NCBI RefSeq assembly: GCF_014203645.1
Contig: NZ_JACHJL010000023.1
Coordinates: forward strand, 1-64,000
DNA length: 64,000 nt
Direction of reading: 5' to 3'
Source of the DNA: Streptomyces zagrosensis
GTDB lineage: Bacteria > Actinomycetota > Actinomycetes > Streptomycetales > Streptomycetaceae
Part shown: positions 43,427 through 53,507 of the stretch, piece after piece
How positions within the stretch are numbered: the stretch's first letter is position 1
Layout: each line of letters begins with the position of its first letter
Position numbers and translations under genes: made by a program
Notes under the pieces: generated by a model
The model's database searches: none
Told to the model about the DNA's origin: nothing
Seen by the model: the letters and a program-made list of their open reading frames with translations, nothing else

Positions 43427-45580
43427 ATGTCTGCAAGGCAAGACGGTGAAGAGTCCAAAGTGGTTGCCACCAGGCTGCGACGTGTGGCACGGGGCCCGCG
43501 GCCCGAGACCGTTCCCTCCGTGATCGGCACCGCCTGTGCGTTGATCGGTCTGCTCGACATCGCCGCGGGCGTCTTCCCGCGGTTTCGCCATAGCTGGGCG
43601 CACTCCCTGGCGGAGATATTGCCCGGCGCGGTGAGCCCGTTGGCCGCCGCCGCCTCGATCGTGGTGGGCGTGCTGCTCCTCATGCTCGCCCACGGTCTCA
43701 AGCGTCGCAAACGGCGCGCATGGGTCGCGGCGGCTGGGCTGCTGCCGGTCGGCGCTGCCGCTCAGCTCATCTACCGGCACTCCATCGGTGGCGCGATCTT
43801 GTCGCTGGTGCTGCTCGCGCTGCTTGTGCGGCACCGGGGCGAGTTCGCCGCGCTGCCCGACCCGCGCACCCGGTGGAAGGCGCTGGCCAACTTCGTGCTG
43901 CTCGGCGGCGCGAGCTTCGGGCTTGGGCTGGTCATCGTCGGCTCGCACCCGAGCAAGGTGGTCGGCGATCCGTCGATCAGGGATCGGTTCGAGCATGTGC
44001 TGTGGGGCCTGTTCGGCTTTGAGGGCCCGATGGACTACACCGGCGGCGTTGACTACACCGTCGGCTACTCCCTGGGCGCCCTCGGCCTGCTGACCGTCGC
44101 CACCACCGCGTACCTCGCCTTCCGGCCCGAGCAGCCGGTGGCCCAGTTGACCTCCGAGGACGAAGACCGGCTACGGGAGCTGCTGGCCCGGCACGGCGGG
44201 CGGGACTCCCTTGGCCACTTCGCGCTGCGCCGCGACAAGGCGGTGGTCTTCTCGCCCAGCGGCAAGGCCGCCGTCTGTTACCGGGTGATCTGTGGCGTCA
44301 TGCTGGCCAGCGGCGACCCGGTCGGTGATGTGGAGGCGTGGCCCGGGGCCATCGAGCGCTTCATGGCGGAGGCCAAGGCGCATTCCTGGACGCCCGCGGT
44401 GATGGGGTGCAGCGAGACCGGCGGCGAGGTGTGGACCCGTGAGACCGGGCTGGACGCGCTGGAACTCGGCGATGAGGCCATCGTGGAGGTGCCGGACTTC
44501 ACCCTGAGCGGGCGTTCGATGCGTAACGTGCGGCAGATGGTGGGGCGCATCAAGCGCAACGGCTACGAGACCCGGGTACGGCGGGCGTCCGAGCTCAGCC
44601 CCATCGAGATAGAGCAGATCCAGCGGGCGGCGGCCGACTGGCGCGGCACCGACACCGAACGCGGCTTCTCGATGGCGCTCGGCCGCATCGGCGACCCGGC
44701 GGACGGCGACGCGGTGATCGCCACAGCGCATCGCAGCGGCGAGGAATGCGGCGCGGACGGCGCGACCAGTACGGCTGGTACGGGTACGGGTACGGGTACG
44801 GGTACGGGCACGGGGCCGTACGGGGACTTGAAGGCCGTGCTGCACTTCGTACCGTGGGGCACCGATGGCATGTCGCTCGAACTGATGCGCCGCGACCGGA
44901 CCGCCGACCCCGGCATGAACGAGCTGCTGATCGTGGCGTCCCTCCAGGCCGCGCCCGAGCTGGGCGTCAAGCGGGTCTCATTGAACTTCGCGATGTTCCG
45001 CTCGGCCCTGGCCCGCGGTGAGCGGCTGGGCGCCGGGCCGGTGTTGCGCGGCTGGTGCGGGTTGCTGATCTTCCTTTCGCGCTGGTTCCAGATCGAGTCG
45101 CTCTACAAGTTCAACGCCAAGTTCCAGCCGCGTTGGGACCCACGGTTCGTGGTCTTCCGCAACACCCGTGACCTGCCGCGTATCGGCCTGGCCGCGATGC
45201 AGGCCGAGGGCTTCGTGTCGCTGGCGCTGCCGCGTATCCCGTGGCGGGGCCGGGGTTCCGGTTCCGCTCCCGGGGGCGGGTCGGCGGCGGTGCGACGGGA
45301 CGCGGTGGCTCCGGTCGCCGCGGCGACGGAGGCCGATGCCGCGGCGGAGCCTGGGGCCGGCACTGCCGCGGAGGTCGGGGCCAGGGGCCGGGCCGTGTTC
45401 GGCCGGATGCGCGCGGCGGGTGCCACCAGGTCGGCGGGCGCCAGGTCTGGTGGTGCCAGGGCCGAAGGTGCCAGGTCCGCAGGCACCAGTACATCTGGTG
45501 CGGGCGCAGCTGGTGCGGGTGCATCGGACGCAACCGGCATCCCCGTGGGCGCGGGAGTACCTGGCGCACCCACGGGCTAG
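43427..45580 (+). CDS. MprF-like lysyl/aminoacyl-phosphatidylglycerol synthase (DUF2156)
   Basis: A 717-residue protein. An N-terminal ~200-residue membrane region with about six helices is followed by a DUF2156 (GNAT-fold aminoacyl transferase) domain, residues ~235-600: GKAAVCYRVICGVMLASGDPVGD, GDEAIVEVPDFTLSGRSMRNVRQM and NFAMFRSALARGERLGAGP. It should transfer an amino acid from tRNA to phosphatidylglycerol and flip the product, giving resistance to cationic peptides. The C-terminal ~90 residues are Ala/Gly/Ser-rich. A Gly-Thr run (bases ~44777-44812) is made of a six-base repeat. ATG 43427 is preferred to the GTG at 43343. Confidence 0.85.
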   Translation: MSARQDGEESKVVATRLRRVARGPRPETVPSVIGTACALIGLLDIAAGVFPRFRHSWAHSLAEILPGAVSPLAAAASIVVGVLLLMLAHGLKRRKRRAWVAAAGLLPVGAAAQLIYRHSIGGAILSLVLLALLVRHRGEFAALPDPRTRWKALANFVLLGGASFGLGLVIVGSHPSKVVGDPSIRDRFEHVLWGLFGFEGPMDYTGGVDYTVGYSLGALGLLTVATTAYLAFRPEQPVAQLTSEDEDRLRELLARHGGRDSLGHFALRRDKAVVFSPSGKAAVCYRVICGVMLASGDPVGDVEAWPGAIERFMAEAKAHSWTPAVMGCSETGGEVWTRETGLDALELGDEAIVEVPDFTLSGRSMRNVRQMVGRIKRNGYETRVRRASELSPIEIEQIQRAAADWRGTDTERGFSMALGRIGDPADGDAVIATAHRSGEECGADGATSTAGTGTGTGTGTGTGPYGDLKAVLHFVPWGTDGMSLELMRRDRTADPGMNELLIVASLQAAPELGVKRVSLNFAMFRSALARGERLGAGPVLRGWCGLLIFLSRWFQIESLYKFNAKFQPRWDPRFVVFRNTRDLPRIGLAAMQAEGFVSLALPRIPWRGRGSGSAPGGGSAAVRRDAVAPVAAATEADAAAEPGAGTAAEVGARGRAVFGRMRAAGATRSAGARSGGARAEGARSAGTSTSGAGAAGAGASDATGIPVGAGVPGAPTG

Positions 45581-45857
45581 CTGTTGCATCACCGAGCCCT
45601 ACCGGGTGGCTCTGGCAGCGGCGGGGCCGTCGGGTGGGGCGGGCGCGGATCAGGGTGCGCGGCGCGCGGGCCGCGGGCGCTCGCTGGCCCGCGCGGGCGT
45701 AGCCGCTGCGATGACTCCCGGTGCTCAAGGGGACGTACGGCGGGCCCTGGCTGAAACTGTGGCGCGCCGGGTCTACGAGGGGGCGCGCAGTCCGCGCGCG
45801 GGGCGGCCGGACCCCCGCACGAGCGGCCCGCCGGTGCGGGCGGCCTAGGCTGGAGGC

Positions 45858-47060
45858 ATGAGTACGTTGCGTGATCACGGTGGACGGACGGGTCGGGGCG
45901 GCCTCGTCGGGCTGCCGACGTGGGACCGGTGCGCCGTGATGGGCGTAGTGAACGTCACGCCGGACTCGTTCTCGGACGGTGGCAAGTGGTTCGATACCGA
46001 GCTGGCCGTCAAGCACGGCCTGGACCTGGTCGCCAGTGGCGCGGACCTGGTGGACGTGGGCGGCGAGTCCACCCGCCCGGGTGCGGCCCGGGTCGATGAG
46101 TCCGAGGAGTTGCGGCGCGTCGTGCCCGTCGTGCGGGAACTCGCCGCGGCGGGGGCCATCGTCAGCGTGGACACGATGCGGGCGACGGTCGCCGAGCGTG
46201 CGGTGGAGGCCGGGGCGACGCTGGTCAACGACGTGAGTGGCGGTGGCGCCGATCCGGCGATGGTGCCGGTGGTGGCCGCCGCCGGGGTGCCGTTCGTGGT
46301 GATGCACTGGCGCGGCCAATCCATCGACATGAACAACCGGGCCGTCTACCGGGACGTGGTGGGCGAAGTGGTCGCCGAACTCCGGGACAGCGTGGAGCGC
46401 GCGGTGGCGGGTGGTATCGCACCTGATCACATCATCGTCGACCCGGGCCTTGGCTTCGCGAAGAACGCGGAGCACGACCTGGCGCTGGTCGCCAACCTGG
46501 CCAGGCTGCGGGAGTTGGGGCGGCCCCTGCTGGTCGCGGCGTCCCGCAAGCGGTTCCTCGGCCGGGTGCTCGCTGGCGGGGTGGGCAGTCCCCCGCCGGC
46601 CCGGCAGCGGGATGCGGCGACGGCCGCCGTCTCGGCCATCGTGGCCAGGGAAGGCGCCTGGGCAGTGCGGGTGCACGAGGTACGGCCGAGCGCCGACGCG
46701 GTACGCGTTGCCCGGGCGATCGAAAGCGCGGCCACGGCAGCCGCCGCAGAGGCGGCTACGGCTGCGCCCGCTCATGGGGTGGCCTCGTCGGCGGTCGGCG
46801 CTGGGCCGCATCGGGCGACCGGCTCCAAAGCGCCCGGCTCGGGGGCGACCGGCCCCGGGGCGACTGGCAGCGGCCGGGGTGCGGGAACGCATGACGGGTA
46901 CGCACCCGGGGCGGGTGATACGGGCGCGGACCGAACTGGGACGAACCAGGTAAAGACAGACAGGACAGACAAGGCAGGCAGGACGGGCGAGGCAGGCAGG
47001 GTGTGCGAGACGGACGGGGCAGGTGGGGCAGGCGTGGCCAACGCAGAGGGAGCGGTGTGA
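45858..47060 (+). CDS. folP: Dihydropteroate synthase with ~110-residue disordered tail
   Basis: A 400-residue protein. Residues ~27-285 are a full dihydropteroate synthase: MGVVNVTPDSFSDGG (pABA/pterin loop), ESTRPGA, the DPGLGF motif and SRKRFLG. It couples dihydropterin pyrophosphate and p-aminobenzoate, the sulfonamide target. Residues ~290-400 are Ala/Gly/Thr-rich with no fold and are absent from the usual ~275-residue enzyme. The stop overlaps the next start (GTGTGA). Together with folB and folK nearby it forms a folate branch, but folB starts about 900 bases later behind a terminator. Confidence 0.95.
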   Translation: MSTLRDHGGRTGRGGLVGLPTWDRCAVMGVVNVTPDSFSDGGKWFDTELAVKHGLDLVASGADLVDVGGESTRPGAARVDESEELRRVVPVVRELAAAGAIVSVDTMRATVAERAVEAGATLVNDVSGGGADPAMVPVVAAAGVPFVVMHWRGQSIDMNNRAVYRDVVGEVVAELRDSVERAVAGGIAPDHIIVDPGLGFAKNAEHDLALVANLARLRELGRPLLVAASRKRFLGRVLAGGVGSPPPARQRDAATAAVSAIVAREGAWAVRVHEVRPSADAVRVARAIESAATAAAAEAATAAPAHGVASSAVGAGPHRATGSKAPGSGATGPGATGSGRGAGTHDGYAPGAGDTGADRTGTNQVKTDRTDKAGRTGEAGRVCETDGAGGAGVANAEGAV

Positions 47061-47545
47061 CTTCCCGTACGGACAGTGAGCTGGTGGAACTGGCGAACAC
47101 CGCCCTCTACGAGGCGATGGAGCGCGGTGACGCGGTGGCGCTCGGCAGAATGTGGCTGGATGACGATGTGAGCTGTGTCCATCCCGGCTGGCCGGTGCTG
47201 CGCGGGCGAAGCGAGGTGCTCCGTTCGTACACGCTGATCATGGCGAACACCGAGTACATCCAGTTCTTCCTGACCGACGTCGAGGTGTCCGTGCTCGGTG
47301 ACACCGCGCTGGTCACCTGCACGGAGAACATCCTCAGCGGCGGCCCGGCCGAGGAGGAGGGCGCGCTCGGGCCGCTGGTGGGCCAGCTCGTGGTGGCGAC
47401 GAACGTGTTTCGGCGCAGCGCGGACGGTTGGAAGGTCTGGTCCCATCACGGCTCCCCGGTCCTGGCCGAGCGCGATGACGAGGACGATCTGGGTGAGGCC
47501 CTCGACGACGGCATCGGCGGCAGCCCGGCAGGTCTGGGCGACTGA
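47057..47545 (+). CDS. NTF2/SnoaL-like protein
   Basis: A 162-residue cone-fold protein coupled to folP by a GTGTGA overlap. The SnoaL/NTF2 pattern is visible: an N-terminal helix (ELVELANTALYEAMERGDAV), WLDDDVSCVHPGWPVLRGRSE and the C-terminal strands VFRRSADGWKVWSHHGSPV. No catalytic dyad can be named with confidence. The acidic tail (DDEDDLGEALDDG) is disordered. The steady location between folP and folB suggests a part in folate or pterin metabolism, which is untested. Confidence 0.85.
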   Translation: MTSRTDSELVELANTALYEAMERGDAVALGRMWLDDDVSCVHPGWPVLRGRSEVLRSYTLIMANTEYIQFFLTDVEVSVLGDTALVTCTENILSGGPAEEEGALGPLVGQLVVATNVFRRSADGWKVWSHHGSPVLAERDDEDDLGEALDDGIGGSPAGLGD

Positions 47546-47594
47546 CACGCCGGGCGGCCCGCGGCCGTGCTGCCGCGCCGGGCTTGTCCCTATG

Positions 47595-47654
47595 AACCGC
47601 TCCCACCGCATGAGCCGCGCCGTACCGGGCCGGCGCGGTGGGAGCGGTTGTTTT
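47595..47654 (+). terminator. Strong intrinsic terminator after the NTF2-like gene
   Basis: A perfect 15-bp stem (47595-47609 pairing 47635-47649) with a 25-base loop, followed by GTTTTCC. It ends the folP-NTF2 transcript. The remaining ~310 bases to folB (47655-47966) hold no gene and probably the folB-folK promoter. Confidence 0.88.
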
Positions 47655-47975
47655 CCGACTGCCTGTCGGGATTGCTTCCTCCCCGTACGGGCGTGCTTCC
47701 TCGTCAGCGCGGGCTCGCCAGCGCATGCACGACTGTTCACTCGTTCGAGCTGCGTGGCGGGAGGGTAAGGAGGGGGGACGTAGAACAGTGGCCGGCGCGC
47801 CAACAGTGTGCATCTAGCAGTCGGACGCTGTGCTGTCCATAGCCCCCGCGGGCGAGCGGGGTCGGCGCTCGCAGGTAGATTCGATAACGGGGGTATTCCC
47901 GTCTCACCCAGGGAGGGTGGCGCGCCGGCGCGAATCGGTGCCCGCCCGTACCGATGATCAGCAGGAGTGATTCGT

Positions 47976-48335
47976 GTGGACCGTGTCGCGCTGCGGGGCC
48001 TGAGGGCCCGGGGGCACCACGGCGTGTTCGCCGAGGAACGCGAGAAGGGCCAGACCTTCGTCGTTGACCTGGTGCTCGGCCTGGACACGCGGCCCGCGGC
48101 TGCCGATGACGATCTGACGAAGACCGTGCACTACGGGGTCGTGGCCGAAGAGGTCGTGGCCGTGGTGGAGGGCGAACCGGTGGACCTGATCGAGACCCTC
48201 GCCGAGCGGATCGCCGACCGATGCCTGCGGCACGCGGTGGTGCGCGAGGTCGAGGTTGTCGTGCACAAGCCGGAAGCCCCGATCACCGTTCCTTTTGATG
48301 ACGTGACCATTACCATCACGCGGAGCCGAGTATGA
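47976..48335 (+). CDS. folB: Dihydroneopterin aldolase
   Basis: A 119-residue enzyme making 6-hydroxymethyl-dihydropterin. The family motifs GLRARGHHGVF, the VHYGVVAEEV tyrosine and DLIETLAERIAD glutamate, and the C-terminal VVHKPEAP lysine are present. GTG 47976 is preferred over the GTG at 47967, because AGCAGGAG lies eight bases before it and overlaps the earlier codon. It overlaps folK by ATGA. Confidence 0.95.
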   Translation: MDRVALRGLRARGHHGVFAEEREKGQTFVVDLVLGLDTRPAAADDDLTKTVHYGVVAEEVVAVVEGEPVDLIETLAERIADRCLRHAVVREVEVVVHKPEAPITVPFDDVTITITRSRV

Positions 48336-48925
48336 GCAGCAGCGATCCGACCGTGCAGCCCGTTCCCGCCTCCGTGGTGGAACGGGTGGACGCCGCGGAT
48401 ATCACCTTGAGCAATCCGAAATGGGCGGTGCTTTCGCTCGGCAGCAATCTGGGCAACCGCCTGGAGACCCTGCAAGGCGCGGTTGACGCCCTTGAGGACA
48501 CGCCTGGCCTGCGGATCAAGGCAGTGTCGCCGGTGTACGAGACCGAGCCATGGGGGGTGGCGGCGGGCTCGCAGCCCTCCTATTTCAATGCCGTCGTGCT
48601 TCTTAAGACCACGCTGCCGCCGACGTCGCTGCTGGACCGCGGCCATGCGATCGAGGAGGCTTTCGAGCGCGTACGAGACGAGCACTGGGGTCCGCGTACG
48701 ATTGATGTGGACATTTTGACGTACCAGGACGTCGTCTCCGACGATCCGGTACTCACCCTTCCGCATCCGCACTGCCACGAGCGCGCCTTCGTCCTCGTAC
48801 CGTGGCATGACGTGGAACCGGAGGCAGTCATTCCGGGCCGGGGTACGGTCGCCGAATTGCTGGCCGAGGTGGATCGTGCTGGCGTGGTGCCGCGGGTGGA
48901 CCTGGAACTGCGGCTGCCTGAATAG
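48332..48925 (+). CDS. folK: 2-amino-4-hydroxy-6-hydroxymethyldihydropteridine pyrophosphokinase (HPPK)
   Basis: A 197-residue HPPK. SLGSNLGNR (pterin/ATP contact), FNAVVLLKTTLPPTSLL and the signature WGPRTIDVDIL are intact. It transfers pyrophosphate from ATP to 6-hydroxymethyl-dihydropterin, giving the FolP substrate. The first ~28 residues are an extra N-terminal tail relative to E. coli. Start overlaps folB (ATGA), so the two are co-translated; the downstream DUF3180 gene follows after 59 bases. Confidence 0.95.
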   Translation: MSSSDPTVQPVPASVVERVDAADITLSNPKWAVLSLGSNLGNRLETLQGAVDALEDTPGLRIKAVSPVYETEPWGVAAGSQPSYFNAVVLLKTTLPPTSLLDRGHAIEEAFERVRDEHWGPRTIDVDILTYQDVVSDDPVLTLPHPHCHERAFVLVPWHDVEPEAVIPGRGTVAELLAEVDRAGVVPRVDLELRLPE

Positions 48926-48984
48926 ACGTTGACAGGTTGGTGCCGCTGGTGGGCGGCGCCGGCACATTGTGCAGGAGAACGACG

Positions 48985-49491
48985 ATGAGGGGCGACCGCT
49001 CGGTGAAGCAACTTCGGATCGGGGTGCTGGTCGGCCTCTTCGCCGTGGCCGGTGTTTTGTCGTGGGCAGGCGCCCGGCTATGGGACACGCTCGGCACCCT
49101 GCCGAGCGTGCCGCTCGCGGCCCCCGTCGTGCTGGCGCTGATCGCCGTGGTGCTCGGTGCGACGGCCCTTTCGCTACGGTCTCGGCTGACCGCCCAGCGC
49201 GAGCGACGGCCCGGCGCGAAGGGCGTTGATCCGCTGGTGGCGGCCCGCGCGGTGGTCTTCGGGCAGGCCAGCGCCCTGGTGGCGGCGCTGGTCTCGGGCA
49301 TGTACGGCGGGGTGGGCCTCTTCCTCGTCCTCAGCGAACTCGATATCCCGGCCCGCCGCGACCAGGCGATCTACGCCGGAGCTTCGGTGGTCGCCGGTGC
49401 GGCGGTGGTCGCGGTGGCGTTCTTCCTGGAGCGGGTGCTGAAGCTGCCGGAGGACGACGACGATGACCCACGGGGCGCGGCCCGCGCGTAG
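48985..49491 (+). CDS. DUF3180 membrane protein
   Basis: A 168-residue protein with four predicted membrane helices, of the actinobacterial DUF3180 family regularly found after folK. Start ATG 48985 has AGGAG eight bases before it; the open frame could begin at 48937. The C-terminus is acidic (LPEDDDDDPRG). The role is unknown; conserved position suggests a link with folate or cell envelope but gives no mechanism. Confidence 0.85.
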   Translation: MRGDRSVKQLRIGVLVGLFAVAGVLSWAGARLWDTLGTLPSVPLAAPVVLALIAVVLGATALSLRSRLTAQRERRPGAKGVDPLVAARAVVFGQASALVAALVSGMYGGVGLFLVLSELDIPARRDQAIYAGASVVAGAAVVAVAFFLERVLKLPEDDDDDPRGAARA

Positions 49492-49608
49492 CCACCGCCC
49501 CCCACGAGCGCTCCCCGCCAGGGGCGCTGTGCGGGGCTGGGCGGCGCTGTGTCGGTGCGCGGGGTGCTTCTCCCGCGCTCTCCCGCGCGAGGTTGCCCAC
49601 CCGCCTCC

Positions 49609-49680
49609 CGCCCGTGCCAGGTCGTCCGCCCCGGCCCGTGCCAGGTTGCCCGTATGCCCCCAGCCCGTGCCAGGTCGCCT
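49609..49680. repeat. Three CCCGTGCCAGGT direct repeats
   Basis: CCCGTGCCAGGT occurs at about 49611, 49636 and 49665, with a 25-30 base period, just beyond the 3' end of the ATPase gene. It may be a decayed tandem array; no function is evident. Confidence 0.6.
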
Positions 49681-49693
49681 GCCCGGCCAGGGC

Positions 49694-50854
<1,161 letters not shown>

Positions 50855-51014
50855 GGGTCCCCATTGTCGCCGTGTTCGTTGAAGAACATATTGCGCTCTC
50901 GTGGCGGTCGAGCTCGATTGTCAGTGCTCGGGGTTAGGGTCGCCAGGCATGGGACCGGCGCGTTCGAAAACGTGCGGGGCATGGGACTGGTAGGCACGGG
51001 GGAGGCGGGCGGTC

Positions 51015-51752
51015 ATGAGCGCGAAGGGCTGTCTAGCGGCGAATGAATGGATCTGCGGCGAGTACGTGCGCACGCGGAGCCAGGAGCTGACGGACGCGAC
51101 GGTGCAACATGTGTGGATCACCGCAGTCTCCGTGGGCATTGGCCTGCTCGTGGCGTTTCCGCTGGCGCTGCTCGCCCGGCGTTGGCGCGCCGCCGCCGGA
51201 CCGATCCTCGGGCTGACGACAGTGCTGTACACGGTGCCGTCGCTGGCCATGTTCGCCCTGCTGATGCCGGTGTTCGGGGTGTCAGCGGCGGTGGTGGTCA
51301 CCGGACTTGTGCTGTATTCACTGACTGTTCTCGTGCGGAACATCTTGGCCGGGCTCGCATCCGTGCCCGCCGACGCGCGTGAGGCCGCCCGCGGCATGGG
51401 GTACGGGCCGACGCGCCTGTTGTTCGAGGTGGAGTTGCCGCTGGCGCTGCCCGCCGTGATGGCGGGCGTGCGGATCGTCACGGTCTCCACCGTCTCGCTC
51501 ACCACGGTCGGCGCGATCGTCGGCTTCGGGGGCCTGGGCAACCTCATCTACGACGGCATGGACAGCTTCTTCAAGGCCCAGGTGCTGACGGCATCGGCTC
51601 TTTGTGTGCTCCTTGCGGTCGTCGCGGATGTGCTGTTGCTCGGCGTGCAGTGGCTGCTGACCCCGTGGACCAGAGGGCGCGGGCGAGCCGGTGACGGGGC
51701 TGGGAAACGCATCGGAACCCGGCGCGTGGCGCGCGTCGCGAAGGCGGGCTGA
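51015..51752 (+). CDS. OpuC/ProU-type permease
   Basis: A 245-residue permease with five or six membrane helices. The ATPase-contact loop is EAARGMGYGPTRLLFEVELPLALP (positions ~118-141), the usual EAA motif. With the following gene it makes the membrane core of a two-permease osmolyte importer. ATG 51015 follows GGAGG. Ends six bases before the next start. Confidence 0.9.
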   Translation: MSAKGCLAANEWICGEYVRTRSQELTDATVQHVWITAVSVGIGLLVAFPLALLARRWRAAAGPILGLTTVLYTVPSLAMFALLMPVFGVSAAVVVTGLVLYSLTVLVRNILAGLASVPADAREAARGMGYGPTRLLFEVELPLALPAVMAGVRIVTVSTVSLTTVGAIVGFGGLGNLIYDGMDSFFKAQVLTASALCVLLAVVADVLLLGVQWLLTPWTRGRGRAGDGAGKRIGTRRVARVAKAG

Positions 51753-51757
51753 GGACG

Positions 51758-53443
51758 ATGGACGAGATCACCGGCGCGTATGACTGGCTGACCACCAGCG
51801 CCAACTGGGCCGGCACGAGCGGCGCCTGGCAGCGGCTCGGTGAGCATGTGTACCTCACCGTGGTGTGCCTGGCCATCTCCTGTGCCATCGCACTACCCAT
51901 CGCGCTCTACCTGGGCCACATCGGCAAGGGCGGCGCGCTCGCGGTCAACATCTCCAACGCGGGGCGCGCGGTGCCGACGTTCGCCGTCCTCGTGGTGCTG
52001 ATGCTCACGCCGCTCGGCAAGCACGGAGACCTGCCGACCATCATCGCGCTGGTGCTGTTCGCGGTGCCGCCGCTGCTGACCAACGCGTACGTCGGGATGC
52101 GCGAGGCCGATCGGGACGTTGTCGAGGCGGCGCGTGGAATGGGCATGTCCGGTTGGCAGTTGCTCGGCAGGGTCGAGCTGCCGCTGGCCTTTCCGCTGAT
52201 CATGACGGGGGTGCGGACGGCCGCCGTGCAGGTGGTGGCCACCACAACGCTGGCCGCGCTGCCCGGTGGCGGCGGGCTCGGCCGGATCATCACGGCGGGC
52301 TTCAACACCTACAACCCGGACCAGGTCATCGCTGGCGCCGTGCTGGTCGCCGGGCTTGCGCTGCTGATCGAGGGCGTGTTGATCGTGGCCGAGCGGCTGC
52401 TGAGCCCGGTGCCGAAGCCGGTGCGTGCGGCCAACCGGCGGGCCGAGCGCGAACGCCGGTCGGAGGAGCGGGTGGCGCCGGCGACGGCGGTGAAGTTCGC
52501 GGCGGGCGGCACGGCCGCGGTGGTTGCACTCGGTGCGGTGGTCATCGGATATGGCGGCAAGAGCTTGGAGGAGTCCGGCGCCCGTGGTGGTGGGGGCAAG
52601 GGCTCGGTGGTGGTCGGAGCGGCCGGTTTCACCGAGTTCAAGGTCATGTCGGAGCTGTACGCCCAGATACTGGACGATGCCGGTTTCCGCACCTCGATCC
52701 AGCCATTGAAGGCCCGCGAACTGTACGCACCGGCCCTGGAGAAGGGCCAGATCGACGTGGTCCCGGAATACGCGGCGACGCTCGCCGAATTCCTCAACGC
52801 CAAGAAGAACGGTCCCGACGCGCCGGCGAAGAATCCCGTCGCTTCGGATGACACGGACAAGACCGTCGCGGCGCTGAAGAAGCTTGCCGAACCTCGCGGG
52901 CTCAAGGTGCTTTCCGCGGGAGACGCCATCGACCAGAACGCGTTCGCGGTCACCAAGGAGTTCGCCGAGAAGCACGACCTGTCCACGCTCTCGGATCTCG
53001 GCGCGTCAAACCTCAAGATCAAATTGGCGGCGGGTGATGAGTGCAGCCAGCGCCCGTTCTGCTCACCCGGACTGAAGAAGACGTATGGCATCAATGTCAC
53101 GGATGTCGATCCCAAGGGCGTGGGCACCGTCCAGTCCAAGCAGGCGGTCAAGGACGGCACCGACGACATGCTGCTGACCACGACAACGGACGCCACACTG
53201 GACGACTTCGGTCTCGTTCTGTTGAAAGACGACAAGGGCCTGCAAAACGCCGACAATGTCCTTCCCGTGGTCAACAAGAAGGACGCGGGCGGCGCCAAGC
53301 TGGAAGCGGTACTCGACAAGCTCACTCGGGTTCTGACAACCCAAGACCTGGCCGACATGAACCGTGCGGTGGACGCGGAACGAGAGAAGCCAGCGGATGT
53401 CGCCAAGGACTATTTGGAGAAGAAGGGTCTGCTGAAGAAGTAA
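51758..53443 (+). CDS. OpuC-type permease fused to substrate-binding domain
   Basis: A 561-residue fusion. Residues ~1-225 are a second ABC permease (EAA loop EAARGMGMSGWQLLGRVE), and residues ~290-555 an osmoprotectant-binding domain of the OpuCC/QAT family (KVMSELYAQILDDAG; VVPEYAATLAEFL; aromatic and acidic ligand residues in the C-terminal part). Between them a hydrophobic segment (about residues 248-264) ends in IGYGG where a free-standing lipoprotein would have a lipobox with Cys (IGCGG). Tyr265 is TAT, one transition from TGT. No start codon is available at this junction, so a fusion is likely. Similar fusions exist in OpuABC-type systems of Gram-positives. Confidence 0.88.
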   Translation: MDEITGAYDWLTTSANWAGTSGAWQRLGEHVYLTVVCLAISCAIALPIALYLGHIGKGGALAVNISNAGRAVPTFAVLVVLMLTPLGKHGDLPTIIALVLFAVPPLLTNAYVGMREADRDVVEAARGMGMSGWQLLGRVELPLAFPLIMTGVRTAAVQVVATTTLAALPGGGGLGRIITAGFNTYNPDQVIAGAVLVAGLALLIEGVLIVAERLLSPVPKPVRAANRRAERERRSEERVAPATAVKFAAGGTAAVVALGAVVIGYGGKSLEESGARGGGGKGSVVVGAAGFTEFKVMSELYAQILDDAGFRTSIQPLKARELYAPALEKGQIDVVPEYAATLAEFLNAKKNGPDAPAKNPVASDDTDKTVAALKKLAEPRGLKVLSAGDAIDQNAFAVTKEFAEKHDLSTLSDLGASNLKIKLAAGDECSQRPFCSPGLKKTYGINVTDVDPKGVGTVQSKQAVKDGTDDMLLTTTTDATLDDFGLVLLKDDKGLQNADNVLPVVNKKDAGGAKLEAVLDKLTRVLTTQDLADMNRAVDAEREKPADVAKDYLEKKGLLKK

Positions 53444-53507
53444 CTGGCAGGGAACAGATTGCGGGGCGGGCAGCGAACCACACCGTACGCACGGTAAGTT
53501 TCAGGCC

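Noticed and set aside
45111..46892. 593-residue minus-strand frame opposite the mprF-like and folP genes
   Set aside because: Antisense shadow of genes with clear motifs.
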